Shown piece after piece: positions 5,030 to 7,446 of a stretch of DNA of 7,446 nucleotides. The notes beneath the pieces are model-generated. The model was given only the letters and a program-made list of their open reading frames with translations, did not search any database and was not told the origin of the DNA. This DNA is from Methanomicrobiales archaeon (lineage in GTDB: Archaea > Halobacteriota > Methanomicrobia > Methanomicrobiales > JACTUA01), in contig JAJRCO010000007.1 of the NCBI GenBank assembly GCA_028678905.1, forward strand, positions 1 to 7,446. Direction: 5' to 3'. Each line of letters begins with the position of its first letter. The stretch's first letter is position 1. The translations under genes were made by a program, and so were the position numbers.

Positions 5030-5782
5030 TCACGCCTCCTCCGGCACTTCATACAGGTGATACTTCTTCGCGATCCCCTGCAACAGCTTCCGTTGCTGTT
5101 CCGGGGTGTCAAAACCGATCTCCCGTACGAGCGAATACAGCTGGGTGATTTCCGGTACCAGGTCGGGAAATCTCCCGAACATGCTCTCCTCGAACTGCTG
5201 CCTGATCACTGCCGCCTGGCTGTACTCACCATCCAGCATTATCCCTACGATGTTGCAGCACCACAGGAGGCGGTCCAGGAAATCGAACGGGGGGGTTTTA
5301 TCTGCCAGGACTGCCAGGGAGGTGTGTACGTTTGAGGTGTAGTGGGCAATCGCATCAAAACCGTAGCGGGAGAGCCGCACATTGATTAGGGGGTCCTGGA
5401 GCATCGCGTACAGGGAGAAGGCGAGCGATACATTACCGGGCAGTCTTTTCGGGATGGGGAATCCCTCCCTCTCCAGCAGGACGTGTCCCAGTTCATGGGC
5501 CGCCACATACACATCTTTTTCTTCCGCAGGAAGGCGTTTCAGCACGATGATCACCGAAGAATTGTCTTCGACCACATGAGCATTCTCCGTATCGTGCAGG
5601 ACGATCGACTCCGGTGCGGTCTCGGTGCTGATCCAGTAGATGGGTTTTCCCCACAGAAGGGTGCGTCCCTCCCGGGAAAGAAACATGCCAAACGAGGAAG
5701 AAAGATTGCGCAGAAGGGGGATCATCTCATCGCTGGTGTAGGCCTCGCACTGATCTTCGTTGGAGAGCACCAGAGTGACCAT
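5030..5782 (-). CDS. putative HExxH zinc metallopeptidase
   Basis: The 250-residue protein carries VAAHELGHVLL, with H96, E97 and H100 forming the zinc/catalytic HExxH motif. A third metal ligand is not certain; D130 in the SLYAMLQDPLINVRLSRYGFD segment, about 30 residues later, is a candidate because this region looks conserved and is predicted helical. There is no signal peptide or membrane segment, so it should be cytosolic. The N-terminal 80 residues (TLLWGKPIYWISTET, IVLHDTENAHVVEDNSSVIIVLKRLP) look like beta strands leading into the active-site helix, as in minimal gluzincins. The C-terminal 80 residues look helical. The ATG at 5782 has a weak TTTTAG box about 30 bases ahead. It is divergent from the dCMP deaminase gene. 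The substrate is unknown. It lacks the JAMM signature, so it should not be read as a MoaD/SAMP-deconjugating enzyme. Confidence 0.85.
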   Translation of the reverse strand: MVTLVLSNEDQCEAYTSDEMIPLLRNLSSSFGMFLSREGRTLLWGKPIYWISTETAPESIVLHDTENAHVVEDNSSVIIVLKRLPAEEKDVYVAAHELGHVLLEREGFPIPKRLPGNVSLAFSLYAMLQDPLINVRLSRYGFDAIAHYTSNVHTSLAVLADKTPPFDFLDRLLWCCNIVGIMLDGEYSQAAVIRQQFEESMFGRFPDLVPEITQLYSLVREIGFDTPEQQRKLLQGIAKKYHLYEVPEEA

Positions 5783-5810
5783 GAGAGTAGACCCTGCTGT
5801 CTTTCATTGG

Positions 5811-5816
5811 CTAAAA
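5811..5816 (-). promoter_or_regulatory. weak TATA-like box of the metallopeptidase gene
   Basis: The minus strand reads TTTTAG about 31 bases before the ATG at 5782. This distance suits a start of transcription within a few bases of the codon. The box is a poor match, and no Shine-Dalgarno site is seen, so the leaderless reading is tentative. Confidence 0.28.
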
Positions 5817-5927
5817 GGGTATCGCACCAGACGCCATTCAGGCGAGCAATCGTTCCGGGAGTGCGCTACCCGATGCCCAACGAGCATTCACTTTCTTTTT
5901 GTCAAGAATTCCGCCGGAAACAGAAGG

Positions 5928-5935
5928 TTATATTT
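5928..5935 (+). promoter_or_regulatory. TATA box of the dCMP deaminase gene
   Basis: TTATATTT, continued by four more T/A bases and preceded by the purine-rich GAAACAGAAGG, is a good archaeal TATA box. Initiation about 26 bases later, near 5958, leaves a leader of only about seven bases before the ATG at 5965. This decides the start: a codon at 5899 would lie upstream of the promoter. Confidence 0.6.
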
Positions 5936-5964
5936 TTTACCTGTCCCTCTCAACGCATCCTTAC

Positions 5965-6450
5965 ATGCGAACGAACCGCCATCAGTATTTCCTCGACCTG
6001 GCACACCGCTGTGCCCACCAGGGAACCTGCCTGCGGCGCAACTTCGGGGCCATCATCGTGGATGAATACAATACCATCGTTTCCACCGGCTACACCGGGG
6101 CGCCGAGGAAGCAGCTCGACTGCACGGAGATCAAGAAGTGCTGGAGACAGGACCATAACATTCCCTCTGGATCCCATTACGAGAAATGCCGTAGCGTGCA
6201 TGCGGAGATGAACGCTCTTATCCAGGCAGGAAAACAGGCCCGAGGGTGCACCCTCTACCTCTCCGGCTACGAAGTGCCCACCGAAGCACCGACCAGTATC
6301 TGGCCCTGTTTCCTCTGTTCCAAGATGATCGTCAACAGCGGCGTGAAGACCATCATCATGAGGACGGGGGCATCGGAATTCGTGGAGATGGATCCGGTGT
6401 ATCTTTACCAGATGCGCAGCCGGGAGGCCCTGGGAGAAGGGAACATCTGA
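5965..6450 (+). CDS. deoxycytidylate (dCMP) deaminase, ComEB-like
   Basis: This zinc enzyme deaminates dCMP to dUMP, feeding thymidylate synthesis. The 161 residues contain the cytidine-deaminase fold signature: SVHAEMNAL with zinc ligand H79 and catalytic E81, and WPCFLC with zinc cysteines C115 and C118. The block between C53 and C75 (C53, C59, H71, C75) with IPSGSHYEKC matches the insert of dCMP deaminases that can bind a second zinc, so a tRNA or free-cytidine deaminase is less likely. The C-terminus (EFVEMDPVYLYQMR) is also typical. The ATG at 5965 is chosen over an in-frame ATG at 5899 because the latter precedes the TATA box at 5928 and would add 22 residues of unlike sequence. It is divergent from the metallopeptidase gene. 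Family assignment is sure; exact substrate is inferred. It is not dCTP deaminase (Dcd), which is an unrelated fold. Confidence 0.95.
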   Translation: MRTNRHQYFLDLAHRCAHQGTCLRRNFGAIIVDEYNTIVSTGYTGAPRKQLDCTEIKKCWRQDHNIPSGSHYEKCRSVHAEMNALIQAGKQARGCTLYLSGYEVPTEAPTSIWPCFLCSKMIVNSGVKTIIMRTGASEFVEMDPVYLYQMRSREALGEGNI

Positions 6451-6492
6451 GTCGGGACTTCGGAAGCGGGATAGTTCATCATCGATGACGGG

Positions 6493-6504
6493 CTTTTTAA
6501 AAAG
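6493..6504. repeat. CTTTTTAAAAAG palindrome after the deaminase gene
   Basis: This perfect 12-base palindrome lies 42 bases after the deaminase stop and shortly after another palindrome, TCATCGATGA (6479-6488). The T5 run could end the deaminase transcript. As a TATA-like box it would work in either direction, but no gene begins at a suitable distance on either strand. Confidence 0.35.
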
Positions 6505-6646
6505 GAACAGGTCCGGATCGTGATAGCGGGAATACTGGTTCATGGACTTACGCGTTATCAACGGTTCGTCCGCACGCGACGGGGCGTCCGCTGCCTGATG
6601 GCTCCAAAATTCTTCCCTAGGGTACCGACGGAGTGGCGATCACCTA

Positions 6647-6671
6647 CTGGAATTCCTGAATTAGGAACCAG
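6647..6671. repeat. hairpin past the 3' end of the PAS gene
   Basis: CTGG (6647-6650) pairs with CCAG (6668-6671), and TTCCT (6653-6657) with AGGAA (6663-6667). The loop is GAATT and a two-base AA bulge sits on one side. It lies about 20 bases beyond the PAS-gene stop, where it could shape the 3' end of that mRNA. No T tract follows on the minus strand, so simple termination is not shown. Confidence 0.4.
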
Positions 6672-6689
6672 ATAATCTGACCCCGTCTG

Positions 6690-7446
6690 TCACCGTTCCG
6701 GTAAGGGTGTATTCCTGTTCGATCCCGAGATCTCCTGCACCACGCCGTTAATGGAGAGGATATCGCCATTGGCGTTCACCTCTGCCACCGCTGTTACGGA
6801 GACGGTTACCGGGGATTGATCTTTCCTCTTAAGTTGCACGATTTTGTTTTTTACAAACCCGTTCCGTTTTAGTTCCTGAAGGATCGCTTTTCTCGCCTCC
6901 GGCTCCGCAAAGATCTCGATGACCGTGATCCCCTGCAGTTCGTTCATCGAGTCGTACCCCAGGATGTTGATGAAGGAGGTGTTACCCCAGAGAAATCGTC
7001 CCTGGGGGTCAGAGGTGCTTCGGTACATGCCCATATTGAGATACTGGATCAGCGTCCGGTACTGCCGTTCGCATTCCTGCACCTGCTGCTCCGACTGTTT
7101 CCGGGTGAGCGTGTTCATCAGGGCGAACTCTTTCTCCTTTTCTTCTTCCCTTTTCCGGTCACTGGTGATATCGTGGCCGGTACCCTGGATCTCCGCCACC
7201 TTCCCGTCGTCCCCGAATCTCGCAAGGTAGGTCCAGTCCTGCCACCGCACTTCTGGATCAGTTCCTTCTGAGGGGAAGAGGGCACGTATCTGACACCGGG
7301 TGAAAGGAATGTCCTTCGAGAGCGAACTGACACCTTCCCGCACGATGGCGATATCTCCTGGGTGAACGAAAGTCAGGAAATTTTTACCACCGATGGATTC
7401 GTAGGGAAGCAGGTGCGAACGGGTATAGGCCGGGTTGGCATAGGTA
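6690..7446 (-). CDS. PAS-PAS sensor protein, 5' end outside the window
   Basis: The frame is open to the right edge, so the gene is partial: 251 C-terminal residues are visible. The first visible residues, YANPAYTRS, are the beta-strand signature of a PAS domain that runs to the PAC-like end IQGTGHDIT (about 87-94). A charged helix follows (about 95-130, RKREEEKEKE... QEQ-type heptads), likely a coiled-coil linker. A second PAS domain spans about 128-240 (RTLIQYLNMGMYRST, FLWGNTSFINILGYDS, GVVQEIS). The protein stops 11 residues later with no kinase, GGDEF or other output domain. No membrane segment is visible. A GTG at 7343 is inside the first PAS domain and is not the true start. Such proteins pass signals by protein contact; ligand and partner are unknown. 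More PAS or GAF domains may precede it. Confidence 0.92.
   Translation of the reverse strand, partial: TYANPAYTRSHLLPYESIGGKNFLTFVHPGDIAIVREGVSSLSKDIPFTRCQIRALFPSEGTDPEVRWQDWTYLARFGDDGKVAEIQGTGHDITSDRKREEEKEKEFALMNTLTRKQSEQQVQECERQYRTLIQYLNMGMYRSTSDPQGRFLWGNTSFINILGYDSMNELQGITVIEIFAEPEARKAILQELKRNGFVKNKIVQLKRKDQSPVTVSVTAVAEVNANGDILSINGVVQEISGSNRNTPLPER

Noticed and set aside
5030..5782. Idea that the HExxH protein is a JAMM peptidase that releases MoaD/SAMP conjugates
   Set aside because: JAMM enzymes need an E plus HxHPxxxxxxxxD arrangement, which is absent; only HELGH is present.
5483..6211. 242-codon open frame on the plus strand
   Set aside because: It overlaps the metallopeptidase gene in antisense and the deaminase gene in another frame, and shows no protein-like pattern.
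5950..6561. 203-codon open frame on the minus strand
   Set aside because: Most of it is antisense to the dCMP deaminase. The first 40 residues look slightly protein-like, but there is no promoter or ribosome site to support them.
6649..6656. GGAATTCC as a nitrogen-regulator (NrpR) operator
   Set aside because: NrpR sites have GGAA and TTCC separated by about six bases and lie in promoters; here there is no spacer and no gene starts nearby.
1..7446. CRISPR arrays, tRNA/rRNA genes and insertion sequences
   Set aside because: No regularly spaced repeats, cloverleaf-like stretches, transposase-like frames or terminal inverted repeats with target duplications were found.

Overview
The window looks like chromosomal DNA of a methanogenic euryarchaeon, most likely of the Methanomicrobiales. 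This is an inference. Genes with no Shine-Dalgarno site have AT-rich TATA-like boxes about 25-35 bases ahead of the start codon. The gene content fits too: a NifS/NifU pair beside an E1-like enzyme and molybdopterin synthase, a stand-alone NadA, an archaeal-type dCMP deaminase, and a PAS-PAS sensor without an output domain. Coding DNA is GC-rich, while intergenic DNA is AT-rich.

Layout. Positions 1-364 hold no convincing gene: a poly-T tract, a hairpin, and a short stretch that could be a gene remnant. Positions 365-3426 (+) carry a tight five-gene operon: cysteine desulfurase (nifS), IscU-type scaffold (nifU), MoeB/ThiF-like adenylyltransferase, moaD and moaE. Two junctions are ATGA stop/start overlaps and the other gaps are 6-22 bases. 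After a 94-base gap with a strong palindrome comes nadA (3521-4462, +). A convergent 84-residue protein of unknown function (4540-4794, -) follows. An AT-rich spacer (4795-5029) is full of TATA/BRE-like elements arranged as a palindrome. Then come a HExxH putative metallopeptidase (5030-5782, -), a divergently transcribed dCMP deaminase (5965-6450, +), a 239-base non-coding stretch, and the 3' part of a PAS-PAS sensor gene running off the right edge (6690-7446, -).

How the genes work together. NifS takes sulfur from cysteine as a persulfide. NifU uses it to build Fe-S clusters. The E1-like enzyme adenylates the C-terminal Gly-Gly of MoaD so that it can become a thiocarboxylate. MoaE with MoaD then makes the dithiolene of molybdopterin, which methanogens need for formylmethanofuran dehydrogenase and formate dehydrogenase. 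NadA, encoded just downstream, is a [4Fe-4S] enzyme of NAD synthesis and so a plausible client of NifS/NifU. The right half is less tightly linked: a nucleotide-pool enzyme, a putative zinc peptidase, an unknown small protein and a sensor.

I found no CRISPR array, insertion sequence, tRNA or rRNA. The most interesting points are the compact sulfur-trafficking operon with an E1 that lacks the usual crossover cysteine, the mirrored promoter-like palindrome at 4847-4922 with a possible short plus-strand RNA, the palindrome between moaE and nadA, and the two poorly known proteins on the minus strand.
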